Source of the DNA: Spartobacteria bacterium
GTDB lineage: Bacteria > Verrucomicrobiota > Kiritimatiellia > RZYC01
Direction of reading: 5' to 3'
DNA: 64,000 bases
Assembly: GCA_009930475.1 (NCBI GenBank)
Contig: RZYC01000012.1
Span: 1 to 64,000, forward strand
The position numbers and the translations under genes are program-made. The notes under the pieces were generated by a model, which was given only the letters and a program-made list of their open reading frames with translations, was not told the origin of the DNA and searched no databases. This document shows, piece by piece, positions 36,470-52,228 of the stretch (the first letter of the stretch is position 1; the number at the start of each line of letters is the position of its first letter).

Positions 36470-37096
36470 TTACTTTTTCATTCTTTCTTCCAGCGCCGTC
36501 ATGCCCTGCTGTGTAACAACAATCATAGGATAACGAACAACGCTGTAGATGCTAGCCAATGAAACGCTGGATACTTCAACCCGCGGAATATTTCGCGCGG
36601 CCAAGCTGACCTTTTCATCACGAACATCCATGAGAAACAGCGCACCGCGCGAGATCTCAAGATTCTTCATCACAGCAGAAAATTCTTTCGTTTTTCCCGC
36701 ATTCAGCTTCAGATCATCCAGAATCAGAACCTGCCCTGCCAACACCTTGTCGCTCATTGCGCGACGAAAAGCCAAACGTGACATTTTTTTGTTCATTTTC
36801 TTGGTGTATTTGCGCGGTTTTGGTCCAAAAACCACACCGCCGCCCCGCCAGACAGGTGACTGTCTGTATCCGGCACGGGCACGGCCCGTTCCTTTTTGGC
36901 GCCAAGGCTTTCTTCCACTGCCATGCACTTCGCCCTTTGTCAGAGTCGATGCATTACCGGCACGCTGATTTGCCATATAGGTTACGACCGCTTCATGAAG
37001 CACCTGCGCACCTTTATCTGTACAAAGCAAATCATCAGCCAGGTCATATTCGCCGACCGGGGCACCCGTCATATTTTTTATCGGAATCTTACTCAT
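36470..37096 (-). CDS. rplD: 50S ribosomal protein L4
   Basis: 208 residues. The extended loop [20 protein letters not shown] (seen as [20 protein letters not shown]) reaches the exit tunnel, followed by [20 protein letters not shown]. In enterobacteria L4 represses the S10 operon; whether it does here is unknown. Between rplC and rplW. Confidence 0.97.
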   Translation of the reverse strand: MSKIPIKNMTGAPVGEYDLADDLLCTDKGAQVLHEAVVTYMANQRAGNASTLTKGEVHGSGRKPWRQKGTGRARAGYRQSPVWRGGGVVFGPKPRKYTKKMNKKMSRLAFRRAMSDKVLAGQVLILDDLKLNAGKTKEFSAVMKNLEISRGALFLMDVRDEKVSLAARNIPRVEVSSVSLASIYSVVRYPMIVVTQQGMTALEERMKK

Positions 37097-37104
37097 GATC
37101 CTAA

Positions 37105-37737
37105 CTATGCCTTTTTAATTGATTTTTTTACAAATACGTAAGCACCATTTGGACCAGGAACTGCACCTTTGATCAACAATACGTTGTCTTCTTCCATGAC
37201 ACCTACAATTTGTAGGTTCTGGGTTGTGCGATTCTTGCTTCCCATCTGTCCAGGCATCTTCCGACCTTTAAACACGCGTGCCGGCCACTCACACATACCG
37301 ATAGAGCCGACGCGACGATGCGTGCCTGAACCATGAGTAGCGGGTCCGCCACTCATACCATAACGCTTCATACCGCCCTGAAATCCCCGACCCTTGCTGG
37401 TACCGGTAATGTCAACATAACGAACATCCTTGAACATTTCGGCTGACAGTACATCGCCCTCATTCAAGTCACGCTCATCACCTTCCATACGAATTTCCTT
37501 TAAAATGCGAAAAGCATCCACTTCATGTTTGGCAAAGTGGCCCGCTTCCGCTTTCGTAAGGCGCTGTTTCTTCTGTTCATCGAAACCAATCTGTACAGCG
37601 ACATAACCGTCTTTATCAGCGGTTTTCTTCTGTACGACGACACATGGTCCCGCCTGAATTGCAGTCACAGGTATTTGACGACCGTTGTCATCAAATACGC
37701 GCGTCATTCCAATTTTTTTTCCTATTAACGCTTTCAT
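37105..37737 (-). CDS. rplC: 50S ribosomal protein L3
   Basis: 210 residues. [40 protein letters not shown] and [20 protein letters not shown] are family signatures. The usual [17 protein letters not shown] loop near the peptidyl transferase centre is present. Confidence 0.97.
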   Translation of the reverse strand: MKALIGKKIGMTRVFDDNGRQIPVTAIQAGPCVVVQKKTADKDGYVAVQIGFDEQKKQRLTKAEAGHFAKHEVDAFRILKEIRMEGDERDLNEGDVLSAEMFKDVRYVDITGTSKGRGFQGGMKRYGMSGGPATHGSGTHRRVGSIGMCEWPARVFKGRKMPGQMGSKNRTTQNLQIVGVMEEDNVLLIKGAVPGPNGAYVFVKKSIKKA

Positions 37738-37745
37738 ATCTGTTC

Positions 37746-38054
37746 TCAGATTTTGATGTTAATATCAACGCCCGCAGGGAGGTTCAGCTTTTTGAGCTCG
37801 TCCACAGTCAATGCTGTAGGATCGATAATATCCAGCAAGCGCTTGTGCGTGCGGATCTCAAACTGCTCCATTGATTTTTTGTTTACGTGCGGACTTTTAT
37901 TCACAGTGTACCGCTCAATACGAGTTGGCAACGGAATCGGTCCTGCAACACGTGCACCCGTTCTCTTTGCCGTTTCAACAATGTCACCGGCGGACTGATC
38001 CAATACACGGTGATCATATGCTTTTAGTCTTATTCTTATTTTCTGCCCATTCAT
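37746..38054 (-). CDS. rpsJ: 30S ribosomal protein S10
   Basis: 102 residues. [40 protein letters not shown] and [20 protein letters not shown] are diagnostic. S10 (NusE) also acts in transcription antitermination with NusB and NusG, relevant in this long block. It follows fusA by 10 bases, with no tuf between them. Confidence 0.97.
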   Translation of the reverse strand: MNGQKIRIRLKAYDHRVLDQSAGDIVETAKRTGARVAGPIPLPTRIERYTVNKSPHVNKKSMEQFEIRTHKRLLDIIDPTALTVDELKKLNLPAGVDINIKI

Positions 38055-38064
38055 TCTGTTAACC

Positions 38065-40179
38065 TCATCGATTTAAAACAGCTTCCTTTATTGGTTCAGG
38101 GACAATATCGAACTGCAATGGCTCCATTGAATAACTTGCCCTGCCCTTCGTTAGAGAACGCAGCTTTGTCGCATATCCAAACAATTCAGCTAAAGGTGCT
38201 TCAGCTTCGACAACCTGTGTCGTCCCCTTTGCATTCATCGCCCGGATTTTTCCTCTACGTCCACTGATATCGCCTATTACATCACCCATATATTCTTCTG
38301 GAGTAATTATTTCCAGTTCCATCACTGGTTCCAGCAGTACTGGATCCGCAACAGTGACCGCTTCGCGCAACGCCAATGCAGCTGCAGTACGAAAAGCAAT
38401 TTCAGTAGAATCTGTAGGATGCATACTTCCACCAACAACTCTGACTTCTATGTCAACCAAGCTATTGTTTCCGAGTATTCCAGTAGCCAATCCATCGGTT
38501 ATGCCCTCTATAATGGCCTTCTGAAACTCAGATGAAATGATGTTCTTAGAAACATCTACGCTGATTTTATTACCAGTGCCCCGTTCTAAAGGTGCCACCG
38601 ATAGAATAACGTGACCATACTGCCCGTGACCGCTGATCTCCCTTTCGAAGGTATGCTCAGCTTTTGCCGGTTTAACTATGGATTCGCGATAGGCAACCAT
38701 TGGTTTACCTGCCGTCGCTTTTACTTTGAATTCACGGAACATCCGGTCTTTCAAAACTTCAAGATGCAGTTCACCCATGCCGCGAATAATCATCTGGCCG
38801 GTTTCTGCATTCTGCGCTACTCTGAACGTCGGGTCTTCTTCTTCAAGAATTTTCAACGTTTTCTCAAGCGTTTCTTTATCTGCGGAAGATTTAGGTTCGA
38901 TTGCCATAGCAATCACTGGCTCTGGAAAAACAATCGTTTCAAGAAGCAGGGGTTGATTTTCAGAACATAGGGTATCGCCGGTTGTGACGTTTTTAACGCC
39001 TACAAGACCGCCTATTTCACCCGAATAAAGGATATCGACATCTTCTTTGTGATTCGCATGCAGTTGCAGAATTCTTCCAATCCGTTCCCGCTTTTGCGTT
39101 CTTGGATTGAAAACATTCGCCCCTTTTTTCAGCATTCCTGAATATACGCGAACAAATGCCATTTTTCCGAAATATGGATCAGCACTTATTTTAAATGCTA
39201 AACAACCCAAACTTTCATGATCACTTGTCTTTCGAGTAATCTCTTCACCTGTTTTTATTGAACGCCCACTGACAGGCGGAACATTCAACGGAGAGGGCAT
39301 ATAATCAACCACTGCATCAAGCAGCAGCCGAATGCCCTTATTCTTCAGTGCGGTGCCACACAGTACGGGCACCACATCGCCCGACAATGTCAGACGTCGC
39401 AACGCATCCATGAGCAATTTACCGTCGATCGCTTCATCCATGGCATATTTTTCGAGCAACGCATCATCTTTTTCGGCAACATACTCAATGAGTTCATGCC
39501 GTTTTATTTCCGCATCGTCTAAATACTCTTCCGGAATATCCATGATGCAGGCTTTCGCATCCTCTGACAAATCATCATAGACCGTGGCCTTCATCGCCAC
39601 TAGATCAACGACACCTTTAAACTCATCTTCCAGTCCCATGGGCCACTGTATAGCTACAGCAGGAACACCCAATCGATCTCTTATGGATTCGATCACGTGT
39701 TCCACGCCAGCACCTTTGCGATCCAGCTTATTAATAAAGCCCATACAGGGGATGTTATATTTCTGGGCCTGATGCCAAACCGTTTCCGATTGTGGCTGCA
39801 CCCCGGCTACACCACAAAACACGCCGATGGCTCCATCGAGGACACGCAGCGATCTTTCGACCTCTACAGTGAAATCAACATGCCCGGGTGTATCAATAAT
39901 ATTGATCTGATGATTCCGCCAAAAACAGGTTGTAGCTGCACTGGTTATTGTAATGCCACGCTCCTGTTCCTCAGGCATCCAATCCATGGTAGCATTACCG
40001 TTATGCACCTCGCCCATCTTATGAACACGACCGGTATAAAACAAAATACGTTCTGTAACGGTTGTTTTTCCCGCATCAATATGAGCCATGATACCGATAT
40101 TCCGAATATCAGCAAGCGAGCATCGCCGTCCAGCAGCTTCTCTCGTAGGATTCAAATTATTTTGCGGTTGGTTTGTCAT
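38065..40179 (-). CDS. fusA: Elongation factor G
   Basis: 704 residues from the ATG at 40179; a TTG three codons upstream is also in frame, and the ribosome site is weak. It is the translocation GTPase. G1 is [15 protein letters not shown], switch I keeps the canonical [17 protein letters not shown]3 is DTPGHVDF, and G4 is NKLDRKGA; domains II-V follow with [11 protein letters not shown] and [11 protein letters not shown]. Compare with EF-Tu in this window, whose switch I is altered. Gene order rpsL-rpsG-fusA is standard. Confidence 0.97.
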   Translation of the reverse strand: MTNQPQNNLNPTREAAGRRCSLADIRNIGIMAHIDAGKTTVTERILFYTGRVHKMGEVHNGNATMDWMPEEQERGITITSAATTCFWRNHQINIIDTPGHVDFTVEVERSLRVLDGAIGVFCGVAGVQPQSETVWHQAQKYNIPCMGFINKLDRKGAGVEHVIESIRDRLGVPAVAIQWPMGLEDEFKGVVDLVAMKATVYDDLSEDAKACIMDIPEEYLDDAEIKRHELIEYVAEKDDALLEKYAMDEAIDGKLLMDALRRLTLSGDVVPVLCGTALKNKGIRLLLDAVVDYMPSPLNVPPVSGRSIKTGEEITRKTSDHESLGCLAFKISADPYFGKMAFVRVYSGMLKKGANVFNPRTQKRERIGRILQLHANHKEDVDILYSGEIGGLVGVKNVTTGDTLCSENQPLLLETIVFPEPVIAMAIEPKSSADKETLEKTLKILEEEDPTFRVAQNAETGQMIIRGMGELHLEVLKDRMFREFKVKATAGKPMVAYRESIVKPAKAEHTFEREISGHGQYGHVILSVAPLERGTGNKISVDVSKNIISSEFQKAIIEGITDGLATGILGNNSLVDIEVRVVGGSMHPTDSTEIAFRTAAALALREAVTVADPVLLEPVMELEIITPEEYMGDVIGDISGRRGKIRAMNAKGTTQVVEAEAPLAELFGYATKLRSLTKGRASYSMEPLQFDIVPEPIKEAVLNR

Positions 40180-40191
40180 AATAATCAATGG

Positions 40192-40662
40192 TTACCAACG
40201 GTAATGAGCAAATGCCTTGTTTGCCTGTGCCATTTTATGGGTGTCATCACGCTTTTTCACTGATGATCCCTGATTTTTATATGCATCGACCAGTTCAATA
40301 GCCAAAGCACGAGACATCGGGACACCTTTGCGTGATTTCGAATACTGAACGATCCATCTCATAGCTAAGGCGATCTGGCGGTCTGTGCTAACTTCAAGTG
40401 GAACCTGATACGTAGCACCGCCAACACGACGAGACTTCACTTCGAGTTTCGGTTTTACATTTTCCAGCGCATCTTCAAAAACAGCCAAAGGATCATCAGC
40501 ACCCAGCATCGTCTGAATCTGATCTAGCGCACCGTATACGATACGCTCTGCCACTGATTTTTTTCCTCGCTGCATCAAATAATTAATCAGCCGTCCCAAA
40601 ACGATATTGTTATACCGAGTATCAGGAATAACTTGCCTTTTATCAGCTTTGCGTCTTCTCAT
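40192..40662 (-). CDS. rpsG: 30S ribosomal protein S7
   Basis: 156 residues. MRRRKADKRQVIPDTRYNNI, VLGRLINYLMQRGKKSVAER and SRRVGGATYQVPLEVSTDRQ then the MAQANKAFAHYRW end are diagnostic. S7 starts 30S head assembly and contacts E-site tRNA. Confidence 0.97.
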   Translation of the reverse strand: MRRRKADKRQVIPDTRYNNIVLGRLINYLMQRGKKSVAERIVYGALDQIQTMLGADDPLAVFEDALENVKPKLEVKSRRVGGATYQVPLEVSTDRQIALAMRWIVQYSKSRKGVPMSRALAIELVDAYKNQGSSVKKRDDTHKMAQANKAFAHYRW

Positions 40663-40665
40663 TTC

Positions 40666-41043
40666 TTATCCTTTTTTTGGTCTCTTTGCACCGTATTTTG
40701 ACCGACCACGGTTACGACCATTGACGCCAAGACAGTCCAACGTTCCACGTACAATGTGATAACGCACACCAGGTAAATCCTTCACCCTTCCGCCACGAAC
40801 AAGCACCATGCTATGCTCCTGCAGATTATGACCTTCACCCGGAATGTAGGCCGTCACTTCTTCGCCATTCGTCAAACGCACACGTGCAATTTTACGCAAC
40901 GCCGAGTTAGGTTTTTTCGGAGTCTGCGTTTTGACTTGCAGGCACACGCCTCTGCGCTGCGGGCATTTTGACAATGCACGCGCCTTGCTCTTTTTCGTTA
41001 CGGGTTTGCGCCCGCTTCGTACTAATTGATTAATCGTCGGCAT
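40666..41043 (-). CDS. rpsL: 30S ribosomal protein S12
   Basis: 125 residues. [40 protein letters not shown] and [20 protein letters not shown] are invariant family segments, including the lysine of KKPNSALRK (streptomycin site) and the Asp of VKDLPG that RimO can methylthiolate. Separated from rpoC by 84 bases holding a hairpin. Confidence 0.97.
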   Translation of the reverse strand: MPTINQLVRSGRKPVTKKSKARALSKCPQRRGVCLQVKTQTPKKPNSALRKIARVRLTNGEEVTAYIPGEGHNLQEHSMVLVRGGRVKDLPGVRYHIVRGTLDCLGVNGRNRGRSKYGAKRPKKG

Positions 41044-41069
41044 TCTATTTTCCTAGTTTTATTTTAAAA

Positions 41070-41101
41070 CAGACGCGCAACGTAACAAACGCGTGCGTCT
41101 G
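41070..41101 (-). terminator. Hairpin between rpoC and rpsL
   Basis: Minus strand CAGACGC and GCGTCTG pair around an 18-base loop region with extra GC pairing possible, and TTTTAAAATAAAAC follows directly. It resembles a terminator or attenuator separating rpoBC from the str genes. No clear promoter box was found between it and rpsL, so read-through is probable. Confidence 0.5.
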
Positions 41102-41127
41102 ATTGCAAGGTAAAGATGAGTATTTTA

Positions 41128-45327
<4,200 letters not shown>

Positions 45328-45344
45328 AGACTGTCTCCCTGAAT

Positions 45345-48300
45345 TTAATCCTTGTTACGATTTACTCTGATATCCAATGCCAGGCTCTGCATTTCCTTCA
45401 TGAGAACATTGAAGGATTCAGGCATCCCGGCGTCCAGTGTATTGGTGCCCTTAACAATGGCTTCGTACATTTTTGTGCGTCCCTGCAAGTCATCACTTTT
45501 AACCGTTAGCAGTTCCTGCAGCGCATAGGCACAGCCATAAGCTTCCATCGCCCAGACTTCCATTTCTCCGAAACGCTGACCGCCGTATTGAGCTTTACCA
45601 CCCAGAGGCTGCTGCGTAACAAGTGAGTATGGTCCGGTTGCACGAGCATGAATCTTGTCGCTAACCAAATGATGAAGCTTCAGCATATACATCATTCCTA
45701 CCGTAACTCTCTGGTCAAACGGATCCCCGCTACGCCCATCATAAAGCACTGTTTTTCCATCCACCTTGTTCACTTCATTGCGTGGAAGGTTTGCCTTTTC
45801 CATTAATTCGAAAACAGCTTTTTCTGAGATACCGTCGAATACCGGAGTAGCAGCGTGCATTCCTAAAATATGTGAAGCCCAGCCCAGATGAATTTCAAGA
45901 ACCTGGCCAACATTCATACGGGACGGCACACCGAGAGGATTCAAGACAATATCAACCGGTGTTCCATCTGGAAGAAACGGCATGTCTTCTTCGGGCACTA
46001 CGGTTGCAATAACCCCTTTGTTGCCATGCCGCCCAGCCATTTTATCACCAACAGACAGTTTCTTCTTGCTGGCAATATAGACTTTGACCTGCTTGATAAT
46101 ACCGGAATCAACATCATCACCACTTTCGAGCCGATCCAGCGCGCGATCCTGTTCGCTTTCCATTTCGTTGAACTTGCTCTCAAAATCTTTGATAATGCCA
46201 TGAATCTTGATCTGAATAGGGCTCGGATCAATCTCAATGTGATCATGCGCCGCAGCCAGCTTACGAAGCAATGTCTTCGTAATTTTGCGGTTTGCCGGGA
46301 TAATAATTTCGCCGGATTCCATGTTTACGACATCCAGCGGGATCTTTTCACCAAGCAGCACGTTACTTAGTGCTTCAGTCAGACCTTCTGTGAGCTGATT
46401 TCTCTTTTCACGATACTCTTCCTGAACCTCTTTACGCTGCTTGCGACGTTCTGCCGGTGTCAACTTTGCACGTTTTGCCGTGTTTTTTGAGCTGACCTTC
46501 ACATCCATGACAATACCAGTGATTCCACTTGGGACTTTCAGTGAGGTATCGCGGACGTCGGCCGCTTTTTCGCCAAATATCGCGCGTAATAATCGTTCTT
46601 CCGGTGCCAGTTCTGTTTCACTCTTGGGAGTGATCTTACCGACCAAAATATCACCCGGCTTAATTTCCGCACCGATACGGATAACACCATCATGATCCAA
46701 ATTTCTCAACGACTCTTCACCAACATTGGGAATATCTTTGGTGATTTCCTCCGGCCCCAATTTCGTATCGCGAGCACCGCATTCAAATTCTTCGATATGG
46801 ATCGAAGTGTACACGTCCTCTTTTACAAGTCGCTCACTGATGATAATAGCATCCTCGAAGTTATATCCACGCCAGCACATAAATGCGGCTAATACGTTAC
46901 GTCCGAGTGCCAGCTCTCCTTCGTTGGTCGCAGGTCCATCTGCTAGTACATCGCCAATCTTAACTTTCTGCCCTTTACGGACGATAGGCTTCTGGTTTAC
47001 GCACGTACCGGCATTTGACCGCATAAATTTGCGCAGCTCATATGTTTTATAATAATCCGCAGGTGTGTCATCTTCCGGAACACGTCCATCTTTTGATACG
47101 ATGACCGTATCGGCTGATACGTAGCAGACGACGCCTTCGATATCAGAAATGACCATCACTCGCGAATCGCGCGCAACCATTTCCTCCATACCTGTGGCAA
47201 CATATGGTCGCTGCGTAATCATCAGCGGCACGGCCTGCCGTTGCATGTTCGAGCCCATCAATGCGCGGTTGGCATCGTCATGCTCCAGGAACGGGATCAA
47301 ACTGGCGGCAACCGAGACCAGCTGCTTGGGCGAAACATCCATATACCCGACGCGATCCTTGGGAACTTCTAAGAAATCACCCCGATGGCGGACAGCCACC
47401 TTTTCATTAACAAAGCAGTTCTTTTCATTCAGCGGCGCATTGGCCTGCGCAATAACAAACTTCTCTTCTTCATCTGCCGTCAGATAATGCACTTCGTCCA
47501 GTACACATCCATTGTCTACACGGCGGTAAGGGCTTTCGATAAAACCAAATTCATTCACTCGTGCATACGTGCTCAAAGAAGAAATCAATCCAATGTTCGG
47601 CCCTTCCGGTGTTTCCACTGGGCAAATACGACCATAATGGCTGCTGTGCACGTCTCGGACTTCGAAACCGGCACGGTCACGGCTCAAACCACCAGGTCCT
47701 AAAGCGGACATTCTTCGTTTATGTGTCAATTCTGCCAGCGGGTTGGTCTGATCCATAAACTGACTTAACTGGCTGCGTCCGAAGAAATCTTTGACGACAG
47801 CTGCCAACGCTTTAGGATTCACCAATTTTTGCGGCGTCAGTTTTTCTTCTGCCGTATCGAATAATGTCATACGCTCTCGAACCAGTCGTTCGGTTCTCGC
47901 CAAACCCACACGGCACTGCGCTTCGAGTAATTCACCGACTGTCCGTACACGACGACTTCCCAGGTGGTCAATGTCATCCACCGTACCGTCTCCGCGACGC
48001 AAGTTAATCAAATACTTAACAGCGGCCACCAAGTCCTCGCGCGAAAGTGTTCTGGAATCATTTTCTTTGTCCAGACCAAGTTTCTGCTGCATCTTGTACC
48101 GCCCAACACGGCCGAGATCATAGCGCTTCTCATCAAAAAAGATTCGCTTGATCAACTGTCTCGCGTTGGATGCAGTTGGTGGGTCACCTGGGCGCATTTT
48201 GGAATAAATGTCTTTCAGTGCTTCTTCAACCGAATCGGTCGGATCTTTCTGAACCGATTTCAGGAAAATACCTTCATCCCATGAAACATTGTAAACATCT

Positions 48301-49112
48301 ACGGTTTTCTCGTCAGCAGCCTTCATCAAATCAATCAATTCGGGCGTGATCGGGTCATATTTCCTGGCAAGCACTTTGCCTGAATCCGGATCCAGCACAT
48401 CGGTTGCCACAACACGGTGCGCAACCAATTCTTCTTTCACTTTTCTTTTCAGAGAAATTTTTTCTTTTGTATAATACGTGCCCAATAGTTCTTCATCTGT
48501 TCCCAGCCCCATTGCACGGAAGAATGTTGAAACCAAAAATTTGCGGCGGCGACGCTGTTTTCTGTCCAGATAGATGTACATTAAATCTGATGTATCGAAT
48601 TGAACCTCAACCCATGAACCGCGGTCAGGAATAATACGAAATGAAAAGATCGATGATCCATTTGCATGTGCCGCCTGCTCATAGCATATGCCAGGAGAAC
48701 GGTGCAACTGACTAACAATAACACGTTCTGCGCCATTGATGATGAATGTGCCCTGCTCCGTCATTAAGGGAATTTCACCCATATACACCACTTCTTCGCG
48801 AACGTCTTTGCCTTCCTGCAACCGGAATGTCACATACAGTGTCGCGGCGTAAGTCACTCCCTCACGAATACTCTCAACAGGATTTAACTTGATATCGCCG
48901 ATTTCAAATTTGGCGAAATCTAATACGCACTGTCCGTCGTAACTTTCGATAGGAAATACTTCTTTAAATACTGCCTGCAGGCCTATTTCACTTCTTTGGC
49001 TGGGAGGTACGTCGATTTGAAGAAAATCGCGATATGATGTCGTCTGAATCTCAATGAGATCAGGTAACTCTATAATATTCTTGAGCTTTCCGAAATTTGT
49101 CCTTGCACCCAT
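45345..49112 (-). CDS. rpoB: DNA-directed RNA polymerase beta subunit
   Basis: 1255 residues if started at the ATG at 49112, which has GAGGGACGCGG upstream and gives [20 protein letters not shown], in line with other RpoB N-termini. The same frame is open to a TTG at 49157 (15 more residues), which sits right against a hairpin and is the alternative. Rifampicin-region residues are [20 protein letters not shown] with [20 protein letters not shown] after it. The C-terminal [20 protein letters not shown] and [11 protein letters not shown] complete the protein. It catalyses RNA synthesis with RpoC and RpoA. Confidence 0.96.
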   Translation of the reverse strand: MGARTNFGKLKNIIELPDLIEIQTTSYRDFLQIDVPPSQRSEIGLQAVFKEVFPIESYDGQCVLDFAKFEIGDIKLNPVESIREGVTYAATLYVTFRLQEGKDVREEVVYMGEIPLMTEQGTFIINGAERVIVSQLHRSPGICYEQAAHANGSSIFSFRIIPDRGSWVEVQFDTSDLMYIYLDRKQRRRRKFLVSTFFRAMGLGTDEELLGTYYTKEKISLKRKVKEELVAHRVVATDVLDPDSGKVLARKYDPITPELIDLMKAADEKTVDVYNVSWDEGIFLKSVQKDPTDSVEEALKDIYSKMRPGDPPTASNARQLIKRIFFDEKRYDLGRVGRYKMQQKLGLDKENDSRTLSREDLVAAVKYLINLRRGDGTVDDIDHLGSRRVRTVGELLEAQCRVGLARTERLVRERMTLFDTAEEKLTPQKLVNPKALAAVVKDFFGRSQLSQFMDQTNPLAELTHKRRMSALGPGGLSRDRAGFEVRDVHSSHYGRICPVETPEGPNIGLISSLSTYARVNEFGFIESPYRRVDNGCVLDEVHYLTADEEEKFVIAQANAPLNEKNCFVNEKVAVRHRGDFLEVPKDRVGYMDVSPKQLVSVAASLIPFLEHDDANRALMGSNMQRQAVPLMITQRPYVATGMEEMVARDSRVMVISDIEGVVCYVSADTVIVSKDGRVPEDDTPADYYKTYELRKFMRSNAGTCVNQKPIVRKGQKVKIGDVLADGPATNEGELALGRNVLAAFMCWRGYNFEDAIIISERLVKEDVYTSIHIEEFECGARDTKLGPEEITKDIPNVGEESLRNLDHDGVIRIGAEIKPGDILVGKITPKSETELAPEERLLRAIFGEKAADVRDTSLKVPSGITGIVMDVKVSSKNTAKRAKLTPAERRKQRKEVQEEYREKRNQLTEGLTEALSNVLLGEKIPLDVVNMESGEIIIPANRKITKTLLRKLAAAHDHIEIDPSPIQIKIHGIIKDFESKFNEMESEQDRALDRLESGDDVDSGIIKQVKVYIASKKKLSVGDKMAGRHGNKGVIATVVPEEDMPFLPDGTPVDIVLNPLGVPSRMNVGQVLEIHLGWASHILGMHAATPVFDGISEKAVFELMEKANLPRNEVNKVDGKTVLYDGRSGDPFDQRVTVGMMYMLKLHHLVSDKIHARATGPYSLVTQQPLGGKAQYGGQRFGEMEVWAMEAYGCAYALQELLTVKSDDLQGRTKMYEAIVKGTNTLDAGMPESFNVLMKEMQSLALDIRVNRNKD

Positions 49113-49157
49113 TCCGCGTCCCTCGGCATAAGATTTTTTAAAAACATGTACAGGCAA

Positions 49158-49183
49158 AGCGCCCCCTTTTTCAAAGAGGCGCT
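49158..49183 (-). promoter_or_regulatory. Hairpin between rplL and rpoB (attenuator or processing site)
   Basis: On the minus strand AGCGCCTCTTT, tetraloop GAAA, AAGGGGGCGCT form an 11-bp stem with two G-U pairs. It is not followed by a U-run, so it is unlikely to be a plain terminator. E. coli has an attenuator and an RNase III site in the same gap, so an equivalent role is possible. Confidence 0.55.
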
Positions 49184-49217
49184 ATGCCTTAAAGATGATA
49201 TATAGATTGTGCAGAAA

Positions 49218-49631
49218 TTATTTAATTTCTACTTTGGCTCCAGCGGCTTCCAGCTGAGCTTTGATTTTTTCAGCTTCGTCTTTGCTGCAAGCCTCTTTTA
49301 CCGCTTTAGGTGCACCGTCAACCAAGCCCTTGGCTTCTTTCAGACCCAAGCTTGTGATGGCACGGATTTCTTTAATGACCTGAATTTTCTGGCCGCCAGC
49401 GTCAGTCAGAATTACGTCGAATTCTGTCTGTTCTTCAGCTACAGCCACTTCAGCTGCTGCAGCAGGAGCCGCGACAGCCATTGGTGCGGCAGCAGACACG
49501 CCAAGGCGATCTTCCAGTGCTTTAACCAGTTTGGATAATTCTAGAACAGAAATCGTTTCAATCCAATCAACGAACTCGGCCATTTTGCCTTCGAGTTTCG
49601 GTGCTTCCAGTGTTTCAGTATTTTCAGACAT
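49218..49631 (-). CDS. rplL: 50S ribosomal protein L7/L12
   Basis: 137 residues. An N-terminal dimerisation segment, an Ala-rich hinge ([20 protein letters not shown]) and the C-terminal factor-binding domain ([20 protein letters not shown], then [20 protein letters not shown]) are all present. L7/L12 forms the stalk that recruits EF-G and EF-Tu. It follows rplJ by 20 bases. Confidence 0.97.
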   Translation of the reverse strand: MSENTETLEAPKLEGKMAEFVDWIETISVLELSKLVKALEDRLGVSAAAPMAVAAPAAAAEVAVAEEQTEFDVILTDAGGQKIQVIKEIRAITSLGLKEAKGLVDGAPKAVKEACSKDEAEKIKAQLEAAGAKVEIK

Positions 49632-49651
49632 GATGTTTTCTCCTGAGTATA

Positions 49652-50176
49652 TTAAGCGTTATTCTCTTCTTTTTGATCTTTATAAGCTTGTAGCACGTAA
49701 ACCACACTGGCGATTTTCTGTTGCATTACGCCAACCAGTTGTGTCATCGGTGCGGCAATCGTTCCAACCAACATTCCATACATAATTTCTTTGGGCGGCA
49801 TTTCAGCCAATGCAATAACATCGTCTTTCGAGATTCCGTTTCTCTCCAACGCGCCGCATTTTATTTCAAGACTCTTGATCTCCTTTGCGGATGCTTTAAC
49901 GACTTTTGCAACATCGACTACATCGCCGCTACCAAATACGATGGCCGTGGAACCTGACAGATAGCCGTCCATTCCAGTAATGCCGAGTTCGTCTGCAACG
50001 ACTTTGAATATTTTATTCTTTACCACACGAAACGTAGCATTTTTCTCAGCCAGCTTCTTGCGGAACTCCTCCGTCTGGGCGACGGTGATGCCCTGATATT
50101 CGGCAAGAATCAAATATTCCGATGATTCTATTTCGCCACGCAAATGTTCTACAAATGCAATTTTTTCCGGTCTCAT
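49652..50176 (-). CDS. rplJ: 50S ribosomal protein L10
   Basis: 174 residues. [40 protein letters not shown] and [18 protein letters not shown] are L10 features. It anchors L7/L12 dimers to the ribosome. The gap to rplA is 12 bases, so the long rplJ leader used for L10 autoregulation in E. coli is absent. Confidence 0.96.
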   Translation of the reverse strand: MRPEKIAFVEHLRGEIESSEYLILAEYQGITVAQTEEFRKKLAEKNATFRVVKNKIFKVVADELGITGMDGYLSGSTAIVFGSGDVVDVAKVVKASAKEIKSLEIKCGALERNGISKDDVIALAEMPPKEIMYGMLVGTIAAPMTQLVGVMQQKIASVVYVLQAYKDQKEENNA

Positions 50177-50188
50177 CGGTATCCCCTT

Positions 50189-50884
50189 CTAAGCCATGTA
50201 CTCGCGTACGCGTAAGTGCAAGCCTGGTCCCATTGTGGAACTCAGCGTACAGCGTTTAATATACGTACCACGCGCAGATGAAGGTTTCGCATGAATGACA
50301 GCGTCAATAACTGCACGACAATTGTCGAACAAATCCTGACCCTCGAATGACAGTTTTCCAAAGGGCACCATGACGTTGCCATGGCGATCCATTTTGAATT
50401 CCACACGTCCTGCCTTAAATTGCTTTACAGCATTTGCCGTGTCATCTGTCACCGTTCCCGTTTTCGGGTTCGGCATTAATCCACGCGGTCCAAGAACTTT
50501 ACCAAGTTTACGAACTTCTTTCATCGCATCTGTTGTTGCAACAGCGATATCAAAATCCGTCCAGCCATTTTTGACTCGCTCAACCAGATCATCCATTCCG
50601 ACTTCGCTTGCGCCCGCTTCTTTCGCAGCATCCGCTGCAGCACCGGTCGCAAAAACGATAACCCGGACATCTTTCCCCGAGCCATGTGGCAAAGCCACCG
50701 TGCCACGAACCATTTGGTCCGATTTGCGAGGATCAACACCCAAACGAAATGCGATTTCTGCACTCTGATTGAATTTAGTTGTGCTGTTTGCTTTGAGGAA
50801 GTCTATAGCCTCAGCGATATCGAATTCCGCTCCCGGCTCAATCTTGGCCGCAACTTCTTTTAATTTTTTTCCAAGTTTGGCCAT
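50189..50884 (-). CDS. rplA: 50S ribosomal protein L1
   Basis: 231 residues from the ATG at 50884, with GGAG five bases upstream; the longer in-frame start would overlap rplK. VALPHGSGKDVRVIVFATGA, LGPRGLMPNPKTGTVTDDTA and the C-terminal KPSSARGTYIKRCTLSSTMG are diagnostic. L1 forms the stalk that releases E-site tRNA and often represses the rplKA mRNA. Confidence 0.96.
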   Translation of the reverse strand: MAKLGKKLKEVAAKIEPGAEFDIAEAIDFLKANSTTKFNQSAEIAFRLGVDPRKSDQMVRGTVALPHGSGKDVRVIVFATGAAADAAKEAGASEVGMDDLVERVKNGWTDFDIAVATTDAMKEVRKLGKVLGPRGLMPNPKTGTVTDDTANAVKQFKAGRVEFKMDRHGNVMVPFGKLSFEGQDLFDNCRAVIDAVIHAKPSSARGTYIKRCTLSSTMGPGLHLRVREYMA

Positions 50885-50886
50885 AG

Positions 50887-51309
50887 CTACTCCACTACAA
50901 TCCCCATGCTGCGTGCGGTTCCTTCGATCATACGACAAGCGTGATCCAGTTCCGTTGCATTGAGATCTTTCATCTTCGTGTTTGCAATTTCTTCCACCTG
51001 CGAGCGAGTTACCTTGCCAACCTTATCGCGGTTGGGATGGGAAGACCCGCTTGCTATGCCCGCTGCCTTTTTCAGCAATATCGCCGCCGGAGGACTCTTC
51101 GTTATGAATGTGAATGATCTGTCCTGATAGACCGTGATCACTACAGGGATAACGAGACCCGCCTGACTTTGCGTTGCTGCATTAAAGGCCTTACAGAATT
51201 CCATAATGTTTACACCATGTTGACCCAAAGCCGGGCCCACGGGAGGTGCAGGATTGGCCGCTCCGGCCGGGATCTGCAATCTAATTGTACCAGTTACCTT
51301 TTTTGCCAT
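50887..51309 (-). CDS. rplK: 50S ribosomal protein L11
   Basis: 140 residues. [40 protein letters not shown] and [20 protein letters not shown] are nearly invariant. L11 binds the GTPase-associated rRNA region. It lies between nusG and rplA. Confidence 0.97.
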   Translation of the reverse strand: MAKKVTGTIRLQIPAGAANPAPPVGPALGQHGVNIMEFCKAFNAATQSQAGLVIPVVITVYQDRSFTFITKSPPAAILLKKAAGIASGSSHPNRDKVGKVTRSQVEEIANTKMKDLNATELDHACRMIEGTARSMGIVVE

Positions 51310-51327
51310 TATTTTCCACCTGTCAAG

Positions 51328-51885
51328 CTATTGATCAGCTCGTTCAACTTGCCAGTATTCCAGTTCAACAGGAGCCGCACGACCAAATATTGATACGGAG
51401 ATCTTCAGCTTGCCGCGTGCCGGATCCACTTCTTCAATGACGCCACTGAAGTTTAGGAACGGTCCATCGGTTACCTTGACTGTATCACCCGCCTCAAAAT
51501 CAATCTTGGGCTTAACTGTTTGTTTTTTGTCCTCTATCTGATGGAGAATAACATCCACTTCTTCCTGCCTAAGAGGCACTGGCAGGTCTCCACCCACAAA
51601 TCCTATGATGCCCGGTGTTTCTTGCACGAAATACCAGGTCTTCTCTTCTACACTGCGACTATCTTTGTCGTACAGCGCGAGGTTGGCCAAGACATAACCC
51701 GGGAAAAACTTACGAACTGTGGTCCGTTTTTTGCCCTGTTTCACTTCCGACACTTTTTCGGTCGGAATCAATATCTCACCGATATACTCATCCATTTCTT
51801 CCAGCTGAACGCGTCGCGCAATATTGTCACGAACCTTGTTCTCCTGCCCAGATAACGTATGAATCACAAACCATTGTTTTTCCAT
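51328..51885 (-). CDS. nusG: Transcription termination/antitermination factor NusG
   Basis: 185 residues from the ATG at 51885; a GTG four codons upstream is an alternative. The NGN domain is MEKQWFVIHTLSGQENKVRD through KKRTTVRKFFPGYVLANLAL, and the C-terminal KOW domain is FEAGDTVKVTDGPFLNFSGV. NusG binds polymerase and can couple it to the ribosome via S10. Gene order secE-nusG-rplK is standard. Confidence 0.96.
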   Translation of the reverse strand: MEKQWFVIHTLSGQENKVRDNIARRVQLEEMDEYIGEILIPTEKVSEVKQGKKRTTVRKFFPGYVLANLALYDKDSRSVEEKTWYFVQETPGIIGFVGGDLPVPLRQEEVDVILHQIEDKKQTVKPKIDFEAGDTVKVTDGPFLNFSGVIEEVDPARGKLKISVSIFGRAAPVELEYWQVERADQ

Positions 51886-51909
51886 CGGGATCACCACACC
51901 AGGTTGTTT

Positions 51910-52113
51910 TTAACGGATTACTAACCTAAGAAATCCCATAGATACGGCATCGGAAAGTCCAACGTACACTCCAAGCAGAACTAATGAGATGATCACGACA
52001 ACCGTCGAGTCCATCAGCTCTTTACGCGTTGGCCAAGTACACTTTTTCAGCTCGACTTTTACTTCTAAAAGGAACTGCTTAAATCCGCGATAACTTCCCG
52101 TTACTTTGTTCAT
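51910..52113 (-). CDS. secE: Protein translocase subunit SecE
   Basis: 67 residues: a short amphipathic helix (FLLEVKVELKKCTWPTRKEL, the conserved WPTRKE signature) followed by one membrane helix (about 38-57, TVVVIISLVLLGVYVGLSD). It stabilises SecY. It is between tRNA-Trp and nusG. Confidence 0.95.
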   Translation of the reverse strand: MNKVTGSYRGFKQFLLEVKVELKKCTWPTRKELMDSTVVVIISLVLLGVYVGLSDAVSMGFLRLVIR

Positions 52114-52140
52114 GTTTTATGCCTTAACTAAAAATGATAC

Positions 52141-52216
52141 TGGCAGGTCAGGAGGGAGTCGAACCCCCAACCCCCGGTTTTGGAGACCGGTGCTCTGCCA
52201 ATTGAGCTACTAACCT
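52141..52216 (-). tRNA. tRNA-Trp (anticodon CCA)
   Basis: 76 bases including an encoded 3' CCA. Acceptor AGGTTAG pairs with CTGACCT (one G-U), the D arm has AGCTCAATTGGCAGAGC, the anticodon stem CCGGT/ACCGG closes the loop CTCCAAA with anticodon CCA, and the T loop is TTCGACT. It lies inside the operon between rpmG and secE, so it must be cut from a mixed mRNA/tRNA transcript. Confidence 0.96.
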
Positions 52217-52228
52217 ACCTTATAAATT

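Noticed and set aside
49113-49157. TTG start for rpoB at 49157
   Set aside because: It is directly against a hairpin with its only G-rich site paired; the ATG at 49112 has an open ribosome site and a family-like N-terminus. Kept as an alternative in the rpoB entry.
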